A stretch of 56,914 nucleotides of DNA. Source: Nitrospina sp. (lineage in GTDB: Bacteria > Nitrospinota > Nitrospinia > Nitrospinales > VA-1). Numbering within the stretch: the stretch's first letter is position 1; every line of letters begins with the position of its first letter. This document shows positions 34,670 to 42,337 of the stretch, one piece after another. Made by a program: the position numbers and the translations under genes. The stretch is from assembly GCA_002705185.1 (NCBI GenBank), contig PAJA01000047.1:12860-69773 (forward strand), read 5' to 3'. The notes under the pieces are model-generated. The model saw only the letters and a program-made list of their open reading frames with translations, ran no database searches and was not told where the DNA came from.

Positions 34670-35434
34670 ATGATAGATATCCCGAAACCCGACTCCTCTT
34701 ATTCTGCTATTGAAGTTCGCCAGCTATGTAAAGAATTTGGGGGTTTGAAAGCTGTTGATGGAATAAGCTTTGAACTGAAGCGTGGTGAATTTTTATCTGT
34801 ATTTGGTCCAAATGGTGCTGGGAAGACAACATTAATCAAAGTCCTTACGGGGTTGACTCGGCCATCATCAGGTATAGCTAAGGTTGCCGGTTATCAGGTT
34901 GAAGATGGGATACCAGAGATGCGGCGTCAGATAGGTGTTATTTCTCACTCGCCTGCTTTATATGCAGACCTTACTCCCATGGAAAACCTGGTGTTTTTTG
35001 GCAAGATGTATGGGTTGGATCACCCTCAGGACTCAGCACTGGCAGTTCTTGAAGATGTAGGGCTAGCGTTTCGCAGAAATGATCGGGTGAGAACATTTTC
35101 CAGGGGTATGTTGCAAAGGCTATCCATTGCCCGAGCAATACTGCACAATCCTTCTATATTATTTCTGGACGAACCTTTTACTGGTTTGGACATACATGCT
35201 TCGAACATACTCAAGGAGCACCTTCAAACCTTACATAATAATAAAAGAACCATATTGATGACCACGCATGATATTTCCTGCGGATTGGAAATGTGCGACA
35301 AAGTAGCCGTGCAGGTAATGGGCAAGTTTGCTTTTTTAAAAGATATTAAAGATGTTGATAAAGAAAACTTTGAGGCGCTATATTTTGATATGGTACGAAA
35401 TAATCAATTCACCATGGCTATTCGCTCACACTGA
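34670..35434 (+). CDS. ccmA: Heme exporter ATP-binding protein CcmA
   Basis: ATPase of the CcmABC(D) complex, which releases holo-CcmE from CcmC. The 254-residue ABC protein has the Walker A GPNGAGKTTLIKVL, a signature FSRGMLQRLSIARAI, Walker B ILFLDEPFTGLD and a H-loop TTHD. The signature is degenerate (FSRGM rather than LSGGQ), as is common in CcmA-like ATPases. It precedes ccmB by 15 bp, and a 43-bp gap separates it from the CcmI-like gene. Its C-terminal tail is variable. Confidence 0.93.
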   Translation: MIDIPKPDSSYSAIEVRQLCKEFGGLKAVDGISFELKRGEFLSVFGPNGAGKTTLIKVLTGLTRPSSGIAKVAGYQVEDGIPEMRRQIGVISHSPALYADLTPMENLVFFGKMYGLDHPQDSALAVLEDVGLAFRRNDRVRTFSRGMLQRLSIARAILHNPSILFLDEPFTGLDIHASNILKEHLQTLHNNKRTILMTTHDISCGLEMCDKVAVQVMGKFAFLKDIKDVDKENFEALYFDMVRNNQFTMAIRSH

Positions 35435-35449
35435 TACCAAGTCAAATTC

Positions 35450-36130
35450 ATGAACATTTTTGTTAGTCAAATCATGGCGATTGTCTGGAAAGATTTCGTG
35501 ACTGAGTTTAAGACACGGGAACTGTTTAGCGCTATGTTTATTTTTGCATTGCTGGTAATTCTTATATTTATTTTTTCTGTGAACCTGAGTATTGTCAAAG
35601 CCAGTGAGGTAGGACCTGGGATTTTATGGGTAGCATTTTTATTTTCTGGGACCCTCGGGTTGAACCGTTCTTTTGTGCTTGAAAAAGAAAATGGGTGCCT
35701 CATGGGATTGATTTTGGCGCCTGCAGATCGAACGACAATTTACTTCGGTAAACTAATCAGTAATTTTGTTTTCCTGACTGCTATGGAACTGTTTATTTTG
35801 CCATTGTTTATGGTTTTTTTTAACATTGACCTTTTAGAGCATCTACTTCCACTTTTACTTGTTATATTTCTTGGTACACTAGGGTTCTGTACATTGGGAA
35901 CCCTTTTGTCTTCATTGTCCTCAAACCTTAAAACCCGGGAAATCATGTTGCCTATTTTGCTCTATCCCCTTTTGGTGCCAATTGTGATCGGAGTAGTGCG
36001 GATGACAGGACAAATTCTGGCTGGTGAGCCTTTATCAGGAATGATGAACTGGATTGGTTTGACGGCTTCTTTCGATATCATTTATATAGGTGTCTCCATT
36101 ATGACGATCGATCATATTCTTGAGGAGTGA
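35450..36130 (+). CDS. ccmB: Heme exporter permease CcmB
   Basis: A 226-residue integral membrane protein with six predicted helices, forming the permease of the CcmAB complex. Conserved features are the start VWKDFVTEFKTRELFSAMF, RSFVLEKENGCLMGLILAPADR, a TLGFCTLGTLLSSLSSNLKTRE block, and LPILLYPLLVPIVIG. It sits directly after ccmA and 4 bp before the small ccmD-like gene. Confidence 0.94.
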   Translation: MNIFVSQIMAIVWKDFVTEFKTRELFSAMFIFALLVILIFIFSVNLSIVKASEVGPGILWVAFLFSGTLGLNRSFVLEKENGCLMGLILAPADRTTIYFGKLISNFVFLTAMELFILPLFMVFFNIDLLEHLLPLLLVIFLGTLGFCTLGTLLSSLSSNLKTREIMLPILLYPLLVPIVIGVVRMTGQILAGEPLSGMMNWIGLTASFDIIYIGVSIMTIDHILEE

Positions 36131-36134
36131 CGGA

Positions 36135-36278
36135 ATGGATAATCTAGGATTTTTATTTGCGGCTAATGTTTTTGTTTGGTGTGGAATTATTTATTATGTT
36201 TACACGCTCAAGCAACGTAACCGTGCTCTTGAAAAAGACTTAGACTTGTTGAAAGAAACTTTGAGTAAGGAAGGATGA
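36135..36278 (+). CDS. ccmD: CcmD-like small membrane protein
   Basis: A 47-codon gene easily missed by length cutoffs. Translation gives MDNLGFLFAANVFVW, then a hydrophobic CGIIYYVYTL and a charged helical tail (KQRNRALEKDLDLL). CcmD proteins are tiny, single-helix partners of CcmC needed for release of heme-loaded CcmE. Size, topology and place between ccmB and ccmC fit. The stop overlaps the ccmC start (ATGA), showing translational coupling. Confidence 0.82.
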   Translation: MDNLGFLFAANVFVWCGIIYYVYTLKQRNRALEKDLDLLKETLSKEG

Positions 36279-36994
36279 TGATGCGTCCTGATGGAACTGA
36301 AGAAAAAAATGAGGAAGGTAATACTCTGGTGTGGTTGACTGGCATTGCACTGCTGATGCAGATGATTAGTATCTTTATCTATGTCCCCACCGAACGAACC
36401 GAAGGGGTGATTCAACGAATTATGTATTTTCATGTACCTTGTGCATGGCTTTCATTTTTTGCTTTTTTTGTGGTTTTCATATGCTCCATTCTTTTTCTTT
36501 GGAAGAAGGATCGAGAGTGGGATATTTATGCCCATGCCTCAGCAGGGATAGGGGTAGTTTTTTGTTCTTTGGTGTTGATCACGGGTCCGATTTGGGCACG
36601 TCCAATATGGGGTGCTTGGTGGGTTTGGGATGCACGTCTTACCTCTACCCTTATACTCTGGCTTATTTATGTAGCCTATCTGATGCTTCGTGCACAAAGT
36701 GATTCTGGCTCAATGAGAGCTCGTTATGCCGCTGTATTAGGTATTGTTGGGTTTCTAAATATTCCCTTTATCCATTTTTCAGTACTTTGGTGGCGAACAT
36801 TCCACCCTCAACCAAAGGTTATAACCAATGAGGGTATTGGTAAGGGAATGGATCCCAGCATGCTGGCTACACTCGGATTATCTCTATTTGCTTTCACGCT
36901 ACTTTATTTTTTATTGATGGGTGAGCGAGTGCGACAGGAAAAACTAAAAGATGAAATTGACCACCTTAAAAGGAAAAATTTTTATTCTTCCTAA
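36275..36994 (+). CDS. ccmC: Heme-handling protein CcmC
   Basis: Membrane protein that attaches heme to CcmE. The 239-residue protein has six membrane helices and the diagnostic WWD motif GAWWVWDARLTS. The conserved heme-ligating histidines are in YFHVPCAW and in IHFSVLWWRTFHP. The N terminus opens with three consecutive Met codons, the first overlapping the ccmD-like stop. The C terminus (about 44 bp) overlaps the following TlpA-like gene. Confidence 0.96.
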   Translation: MMMRPDGTEEKNEEGNTLVWLTGIALLMQMISIFIYVPTERTEGVIQRIMYFHVPCAWLSFFAFFVVFICSILFLWKKDREWDIYAHASAGIGVVFCSLVLITGPIWARPIWGAWWVWDARLTSTLILWLIYVAYLMLRAQSDSGSMRARYAAVLGIVGFLNIPFIHFSVLWWRTFHPQPKVITNEGIGKGMDPSMLATLGLSLFAFTLLYFLLMGERVRQEKLKDEIDHLKRKNFYSS

Positions 36995-37532
36995 GGACAG
37001 ACTTCTAGGACTGCTAATTGTTATTGCCTTAACTCTTCTTGTACTTCGTAATCAGAAACCTGGCTTGGAGAATTCTCAACCAGAGATTAACGAGTTTAAA
37101 TCGCAAGAAGGCTATCTGGCACCTCGGTTTACTTTAAGAAATCTTAAGGGGAATTTAGAGGGACTTGACGATCACCTAGGAAAAGTGATTATTGTTAATT
37201 TTTGGGCAACCTGGTGTACTCCCTGCGTTAAGGAAATGCCGAGCTTTGAAAATCTATACCGACGTTTTCGTTCGAAAGGGTTGACTATTCTCGCAGTCAG
37301 CCTGGACAAAAGTTCTTCCTCCAAAGTTCAAGAGTTTGCCGATAAGTACAAATTATCATTTCCAGTTTTGTTGGATACTGATGGAGTTGCGGAAAAACTC
37401 TATCCGTCTTTCACCATTCCATTTACCTATGTGGTTGACAAGCAGGGCAGAGTCGTTGCCCGAGTCGATGGTGGAAAAAATTGGGAATCACTTGAGACGT
37501 TCGAGGCGGTGGAACACCTTTTAAAACAATAA
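36951..37532 (+). CDS. TlpA/ResA/CcmG-like periplasmic thioredoxin
   Basis: A 193-residue membrane-anchored thioredoxin. The N-terminal helix (LLGLLIVIALTLLVL, about residues 18-32) keeps the domain in the periplasm. The fold carries NFWATWCTPCVKEMP, active-site cysteines 89 and 92 as WCTPC, and a cis-Pro region FTIPFTYVV. In ccm loci such proteins (CcmG) reduce cysteines of the apocytochrome or of CcmH. It overlaps the 3' end of ccmC by 44 bp, so it is part of the operon. CcmG is the probable role, but general TlpA/ResA functions cannot be excluded. Confidence 0.9.
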   Translation: MKLTTLKGKIFILPKDRLLGLLIVIALTLLVLRNQKPGLENSQPEINEFKSQEGYLAPRFTLRNLKGNLEGLDDHLGKVIIVNFWATWCTPCVKEMPSFENLYRRFRSKGLTILAVSLDKSSSSKVQEFADKYKLSFPVLLDTDGVAEKLYPSFTIPFTYVVDKQGRVVARVDGGKNWESLETFEAVEHLLKQ

Positions 37533-37551
37533 ACACTAAGGAAAGTATTTA

Positions 37552-37968
37552 ATGATAAACGAAGATAATGCTGAGTCTGCCAATGCAAACTTTTATGAAG
37601 CCTTTAATAAAAGAGATATAGAGCTGATGAAAAAGGTGTGGGCGAGTGATGCAACTGCAACCTGTGTTCATCCAGGATGGCCTCCTCTTAAAGGGTTTGA
37701 GTCTATTCTTAATAGCTGGGCAGGTATATTTGAAAATTCGGGAAATATGGAGGTTCAGATTGCTGATGTACGAGTTCTAGTTTCCGGTGACCTGGCTTGG
37801 GTCTCTTGTATCGAAAAACTTTATACTATCGCAGAAAGTGGGGTGCTAGCTTCTCAAGTTTTTTCCACTAACCTGTTTTGCCGTGAGAACGATTTATGGA
37901 AGATGGTTATGCATCACGCTTCGCCTGTCCCCGATATTCGCAAAACAGACGATAGTTCCAAGAATTAA
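37552..37968 (+). CDS. SnoaL/NTF2-like protein
   Basis: A 138-residue protein of the SnoaL/NTF2-like fold (DUF4440/SnoaL_3 type). Features: NFYEAFNKRDIELMKKVWASD, then CVHPGWPPLKGFESIL, a strand-rich AWVSCIEKLYT section and NDLWKMVMHHASP at the end. The fold is used by isomerases and ligand-binding proteins; a specific role is not known. It lies 19 bp after the TlpA-like gene and is probably the last gene of the ccm operon, although a role in cytochrome assembly is not established. It is convergent with oppF, 16 bp apart. Confidence 0.82.
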   Translation: MINEDNAESANANFYEAFNKRDIELMKKVWASDATATCVHPGWPPLKGFESILNSWAGIFENSGNMEVQIADVRVLVSGDLAWVSCIEKLYTIAESGVLASQVFSTNLFCRENDLWKMVMHHASPVPDIRKTDDSSKN

Positions 37969-37984
37969 TTATATCCTCGATAAT

Positions 37985-38965
37985 TTATTGTTTAAAAAAA
38001 CAAGCGACATGATGATTAGGAGCGCTTTCTTGAAGATTAGGTATTTCTTCTTCACATCTTTTTTCCTTAATAGGGCAACGGCTTTGAAAAGCACAGCCTG
38101 TTTGGAGGCTGGCAGGAGAGGAGATGTCACCCTTGATAGGTATTCTTTGTTTGATCTTCCCTGAATCCAGTTTGGGGATAGCGTTTAGCAAGGCTAAAGT
38201 GTATGGATGCTTTGGTGATTTATAAATTTGTTCACTACTAGCAATTTCAACGATTTTCCCAAGATACATCACTGCGACTCTATCACAGAAGTATTCCACC
38301 ACAGCCATATCATGAGAGATGAATAGGTATGAAATATCCAGCTCTTCTTTCAGGTCCAACAATAAGTTGATGATCTGAGCTTGTATGGAAACATCCAAAG
38401 CTGCTACAGGCTCATCCGCTACCACGAACTTTGGGTTCAAGGCGATTGCTCTAGCGATACCCACCCGCTGAAGTTGACCTCCGCTCAACTCATGGGGGTA
38501 CTTTTTAAAGTGCTCGGAGGTCAGTCCCACACGTTCTAAAAGTTGAAGGGCTTTTTCGGCATTTTCTTTCTTGTCTCGACAATTATGAATTTCAAAAGGT
38601 TCCTGAAGAATATTTCCGATGCTCCTTGCCGGGTTGACAGAAGAATAAGGATCCTGAAAGATAATTTGCATTTCTTTTCGAATATTTCTCATTGTTATAT
38701 TTTTAAGATCAAATAGGTTTGTGCCAAAAAAACTTACTTGTCCTGAAGTAGGTTCGATCAAGCGGAGTAAAGTTTTGGCCACTGTAGATTTTCCACACCC
38801 ACTCTCTCCTACCAACCCCAATGTTTCTCCTTTACTTATGGTGAATGAAATACCATCTACTGCGCGAACTGATGCAACTTGCATTTCGAGAATATTTTTT
38901 GTTGGTAGAAAATATTTCTTGAGGTCTACAACTTCTAACAATGGTATTTCTTTTTTTATGTTCAT
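37985..38965 (-). CDS. Oligopeptide/dipeptide ABC transporter ATPase, OppF/DppF type
   Basis: A 326-residue ABC ATPase of the peptide-transporter family. Motifs: Walker A GESGCGKSTVAKTLL, an ABC signature LSGGQLQRVGIARAI, Walker B VVADEPVAALD, and the D/H loop region ISHDMAVVEYF. The C-terminal oligo_HPY domain has KHPYTLALLNAIPKLD and CAFQSRCP. The start is set at the ATG (38965) that overlaps the oppD-like stop; a longer frame would extend into that gene. It has no permease or binding-protein gene beside it in the window. Confidence 0.92.
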   Translation of the reverse strand: MNIKKEIPLLEVVDLKKYFLPTKNILEMQVASVRAVDGISFTISKGETLGLVGESGCGKSTVAKTLLRLIEPTSGQVSFFGTNLFDLKNITMRNIRKEMQIIFQDPYSSVNPARSIGNILQEPFEIHNCRDKKENAEKALQLLERVGLTSEHFKKYPHELSGGQLQRVGIARAIALNPKFVVADEPVAALDVSIQAQIINLLLDLKEELDISYLFISHDMAVVEYFCDRVAVMYLGKIVEIASSEQIYKSPKHPYTLALLNAIPKLDSGKIKQRIPIKGDISSPASLQTGCAFQSRCPIKEKRCEEEIPNLQESAPNHHVACFFKQ

Positions 38966-39948
38966 AACGACCCTGGTTCTAAATGACAACTCCATTGCCT
39001 CTGTCCTTCTGCCTCACGTAATTGAGGTTTTTGAGTTTTACATTTTTCAATGGCCCAGGTGCAACGAGGATGAAATGAACAACCTGAAGGACGTTGTTCT
39101 AGGCTCGGAACATTGCCTGAAATTTCATCTAATCGTGCACCTAATTTTTTTAGAGCCCCTAGTTTGGGAACAGATGCGATAAGACCCTTTGTGTAGGGGT
39201 GAAGAGGGTTGTCAAGGAGGGCACGAGCAGGACCTGACTCAACGATTTCCCCGGCATACATTATTAAAACTCTTTGAGCGATTTCCGCTACTACTCCAAG
39301 ATCATGAGTAATGATGAGGATAGACATTCCATTTTCTTTTTTTAAACTTTCCAGAAGCTCTAGAATCTGAGCTTGAGTCAGGACATCTAGCGCGGTAGTA
39401 GGTTCATCAGCAATAAGAAGTCTGGGAGAGCAGGCTAGGGACATTGCAATCATGACGCGTTGTCGCATTCCTCCACTCAGCTGATGGGGGTAGTATTTTA
39501 GTTTTTCTTTCGGCGAGGGAATCTCCACCCGGCTTAATAGATCTACTGATTTTTGTAGGGCTTCTTTCCGTTTCAGATCTGTGTGGCGAAGGAATGTTTC
39601 AACCATTTGCTCCCCAATCGACAAGACTGGGTTGAGAGCGGTCATTGGATCTTGAAAGATCATTGAAATAGAGTGGCCGCGTATGTCTCGTAGATCTTTT
39701 GCATTGAGAGATAAGAGGTTCTGACCGGATAAAAGGATTTTCCCGCTCGAAATTTCAGCCGGTGGCTCTGGTAAAAGGCGAAGAATAGACAGGGCACTTA
39801 CTGTCTTGCCACAACCTGACTCACCTACTAGAGCCAGAGTTTCCCCTTTGTTTAATTTAAAACTTATTCTATTTACGGCCGTCAGCTTTCCTTTAGGTGT
39901 AGAAAAAGAAATTTTTAGGTTTTGAATATCTAGTTCCGGTAATGGCAT
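38962..39948 (-). CDS. Oligopeptide/dipeptide ABC transporter ATPase, OppD/DppD type
   Basis: A 328-residue ATPase, partner of the downstream OppF-like gene. Motifs: Walker A GESGCGKTVSALSIL, signature LSGGMRQRVMIAMSL, Walker B LLIADEPTTALD, and switch ITHDLGVVAEI. The C-terminal HPY domain has NPLHPYTKGLIASVPKLG with CSFHPRCTWAIEKC. It overlaps oppF by 4 bp (ATGA). A full Opp/Dpp system also needs OppA, B and C, none of which is in the window, so this pair either serves a distant permease or has a separate role. Confidence 0.92.
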   Translation of the reverse strand: MPLPELDIQNLKISFSTPKGKLTAVNRISFKLNKGETLALVGESGCGKTVSALSILRLLPEPPAEISSGKILLSGQNLLSLNAKDLRDIRGHSISMIFQDPMTALNPVLSIGEQMVETFLRHTDLKRKEALQKSVDLLSRVEIPSPKEKLKYYPHQLSGGMRQRVMIAMSLACSPRLLIADEPTTALDVLTQAQILELLESLKKENGMSILIITHDLGVVAEIAQRVLIMYAGEIVESGPARALLDNPLHPYTKGLIASVPKLGALKKLGARLDEISGNVPSLEQRPSGCSFHPRCTWAIEKCKTQKPQLREAEGQRQWSCHLEPGSL

Positions 39949-40202
39949 CTTTACTTTCTTAATAAACAGTTAAAAAGTCTGATTTTGCATAAACTTAGTT
40001 TTTAAACTCACAAGTTATAATAAATCATTTGTACATTTAATAGCTATTTTAGAGAGTTTTAATTGCTTCTAGGTGATAAGTAAATGAAGGTTATTAATGG
40101 GGAGTTTTTTATGTAAATGACTTGTGAAATATTCGGGCGTAATTGATATTGAATCAAAAGAAAAGAAGTGAACTACGGACGAGCTTGTCAGAACGAAATG
40201 AA
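39949..40202. other. AT-rich gap upstream of oppD
   Basis: No gene is seen in this stretch, apart from weak promoter-like sequence upstream of oppD on the minus strand (TTGTGA and TATGCA about 16 bp apart). The gap continues to 40252 and ends with the terminator at 40203-40228. Confidence 0.45.
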
Positions 40203-40228
40203 AAAAGGCGGCCTACTGGCCACCTTTT
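40203..40228 (-). terminator. Rho-independent terminator of the six-cysteine protein gene
   Basis: AAAAGG-C-GGCC, a TACT loop, then GGCC-A-CCTTTT. On the minus strand the hairpin is followed by a run of T residues, beginning just after the gene that ends at 40253. The sequence is nearly symmetric and could terminate in both directions. Confidence 0.8.
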
Positions 40229-40252
40229 CTAATGAGTAGGTTTTCTGAAGTA

Positions 40253-40708
40253 TTATTTGGACTTGGCAAGACATTCTTTTTCAAGCTCAGCACTAACGAT
40301 ATTGTTGCATTTTTTTGGGTCACCAAGAACGACAGAGTAGCAATATGTCTGGCTATCCCGGTTTAGAATTAGGGTGCAGTAATAGTTGCTATGATCTTTA
40401 TGTTTGTAACGACTTTCAGGGTCTTTGATGGGGGTTAGTGCTAGGCAAAGGTTTCGCTGATCTTCTTTAGAAAGCTTTCCCGTTGGTTTTGCTGCGGAAG
40501 AGAACAAACCTGTTCTCGACATAGAGTCGGTAGGCCCTTTTCCATCAATAACTGTCACCGGGGCTACTCCGGGGCGTCCTTTCCGAACCTCCTTGGTGAT
40601 TTCATCGCAAGCCTTTGTATTGGCAACTTCCGTCGCCATGGAGAGTGGTGCGCTCATAAAAAATGCTAACGACACTACAATCCATCCCGCAGCCTTTTTC
40701 ATCCACAT
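40253..40708 (-). CDS. Secreted six-cysteine protein of unknown function
   Basis: A 151-residue protein that I do not recognise. The N terminus is a signal peptide (basic MWMKKAAG, then hydrophobic WIVVSLAFFMSA, likely cut after SMA near residue 25). The mature part is polar, with six cysteines at 34, 88, 111, 123, 134 and 146. This pattern could form three disulfides. YYCTLILNRDSQTYCY looks like a small beta hairpin bearing two of them. An AGGAGG ribosome site lies nine bases before the ATG, predicting good expression. It is a single gene with its own terminator. Confidence 0.75.
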   Translation of the reverse strand: MWMKKAAGWIVVSLAFFMSAPLSMATEVANTKACDEITKEVRKGRPGVAPVTVIDGKGPTDSMSRTGLFSSAAKPTGKLSKEDQRNLCLALTPIKDPESRYKHKDHSNYYCTLILNRDSQTYCYSVVLGDPKKCNNIVSAELEKECLAKSK

Positions 40709-40886
40709 ATTATTCTTCCTCCTAATTACCTATATTTTTTATGATATATGAAAAAAAATATGACTCAATACTTTTTTAGGATACCCTATTTCTTGAGGAA
40801 AAACCAAGTATTGTGTGTAAGCTATTGAATATATAAAGACTTTTGAAGTATTTCATTGCTGTGAGTAGTAATGACCTGATAAGTAG

Positions 40887-40918
40887 CTCATTGCTATCTT
40901 AAAAATGATAGCAATGAG
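40887..40918. repeat. Perfect 12-bp inverted repeat between divergent genes
   Basis: CTCATTGCTATC (40887-40898) and GATAGCAATGAG (40907-40918) with an 8-base spacer TTAAAAAT. Pairing can continue a few bases outward with wobble pairs. It lies between the six-cysteine gene (start 40708, minus) and the small membrane protein gene (start 41051, plus). No U tract follows at once, so an operator or an RNA structure is as likely as a terminator. The rest of 40709-41050 holds nothing recognisable. Confidence 0.7.
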
Positions 40919-41050
40919 TTGCACTTTTGAAGATAAATCAGTTTTTTTTATTTTTAAAGTCTTTGATCTGTTGCCTATACTTAGAGTCCGTAGAAATATG
41001 TTAAAGTCAGAACTCATATGAAAATCCGGTTGAATTAGACAGGTAACTTT

Positions 41051-41338
41051 ATGAAATCATGGACAAAGTCAGAAATAAGAAAATATCTTGGCTTACTCTT
41101 AGTAGTTGGAGGGCTAGCCTATACCTATCATTCCCATATTACTGGTTGTCCCCGCCATGTCATTTTTGCGGGTTGGGCACTAGGGCCACCGGTTTGGTTC
41201 ATACTGGAGTACGGCCTTTTTTTTGATGAAGAAAATGAGGATATAGTTACATTTAGACATTATCAAGGACTGTGTAGAAACCTCTGGCTGGGATTTATGG
41301 CATATTTAGCGGCATTTTATCTGGGTCGATGGAGTTGA
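41051..41338 (+). CDS. Small membrane protein of unknown function
   Basis: A 95-residue protein not recognised as a known family. It has a charged N terminus (MKSWTKSEIRKY) and three hydrophobic stretches: LGLLLVVGGLAYTY (about 13-27), VIFAGWALGPPVWFILEYGLFF (about 37-58, split here by its central Pro-Pro) and LWLGFMAYLAAFYLG near the end. A loop with acidic residues lies between helices two and three. An AGGTAAC sequence before the ATG serves as ribosome site. It is a single gene, upstream of xth by about 110 bp. Confidence 0.6.
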   Translation: MKSWTKSEIRKYLGLLLVVGGLAYTYHSHITGCPRHVIFAGWALGPPVWFILEYGLFFDEENEDIVTFRHYQGLCRNLWLGFMAYLAAFYLGRWS

Positions 41339-41448
41339 ATTAATCTGCGATTATACTTTCCGGTATGTGTTTATAGTAATCTGTCGAGTTAACCCAACAA
41401 TGAATTTAAAAACCTTGTAGTCATTCGAATAAATCTTTGGAACTGTAA

Positions 41449-42216
41449 ATGCGAATTTTAAGTTGGAATGTAAATGGTGTGCGTGCCGTTGTTAAAAAAG
41501 GTTTTTTCGACTGGCTGGAGCTTGAAACGCCAGATGTGTTGTGCCTACAGGAAATTAAGGCAAGAACTGAAGACCTAGAGGAGTCCATACTAAAACCAGC
41601 TGGCTATCATGCAGTATGGAACCCAGCCGTGCGCAAGGGCTATAGCGGTGTTGCTATTTTCACGAAAAAGAAACCGAAAGATACTCATAAGGGCATAGGG
41701 GTTGAGAGGTTTGATATTGAAGGACGCGTAATTAGAGTAGAGTTCGAAGATTTCGATCTTTTAAATGTGTATTTCCCAAATGGCACCAGCGGTTCAGAAA
41801 GATTGCTTTATAAAATGGAATTTTATGAAGCATTTCTGGATTATTGTGAGCAATTGCGTGCAGAAGGAAAAGAATTAGTTATTACTGGAGATGTGAATAC
41901 TGCCCACAAGGCCATTGACTTGAAAAATGCAAAAGCTAATGAAAAAAACTCAGGCTTTTTGCCGGAAGAGAGGGCTTGGGTTGATAAGCTTATTTCATAT
42001 GGATATGTAGATAGCTTCAGAACTTTTCATTCTGAGCCGGATCATTATACTTGGTGGAGCTATCGGTTTAACGTGCGAGCTAAAAATGTAGGGTGGCGCA
42101 TTGATTATTTTTTTGTCACTGAAAAACTCATGGCAAAAGTTAAAGACTCTTTCATTCAGTCTGATGTCATGGGTTCCGACCATTGCCCTATAGGTCTTGA
42201 TATTAAGGCTAAATAA
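41449..42216 (+). CDS. xth: Exodeoxyribonuclease III (AP endonuclease)
   Basis: Base-excision repair nuclease that cleaves at abasic sites and degrades 3' ends. The 255-residue protein has the full exonuclease III motif set: LSWNVNGVRA, CLQEIKA with the metal-binding Glu, NVYFPNGTSGSE, the active-site GDVNTAHKAIDL, WRIDYFFV, and SDHCPIGLDI with the catalytic His. The start MRILSWNVNGVRA is standard. It is a single gene between a small membrane protein and the PreP-like protease. Confidence 0.96.
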   Translation: MRILSWNVNGVRAVVKKGFFDWLELETPDVLCLQEIKARTEDLEESILKPAGYHAVWNPAVRKGYSGVAIFTKKKPKDTHKGIGVERFDIEGRVIRVEFEDFDLLNVYFPNGTSGSERLLYKMEFYEAFLDYCEQLRAEGKELVITGDVNTAHKAIDLKNAKANEKNSGFLPEERAWVDKLISYGYVDSFRTFHSEPDHYTWWSYRFNVRAKNVGWRIDYFFVTEKLMAKVKDSFIQSDVMGSDHCPIGLDIKAK

Positions 42217-42337
42217 TTAGTATGCCTTAGATCTTTTTTGGATTGCAGTTTATCTAATAAACTGTCACCCTAAAAAAATAAGTTTTCTCAATTAAGCATC
42301 ATAATAAAAAAATATTTTGAATTGGAGTGGGAATTTT

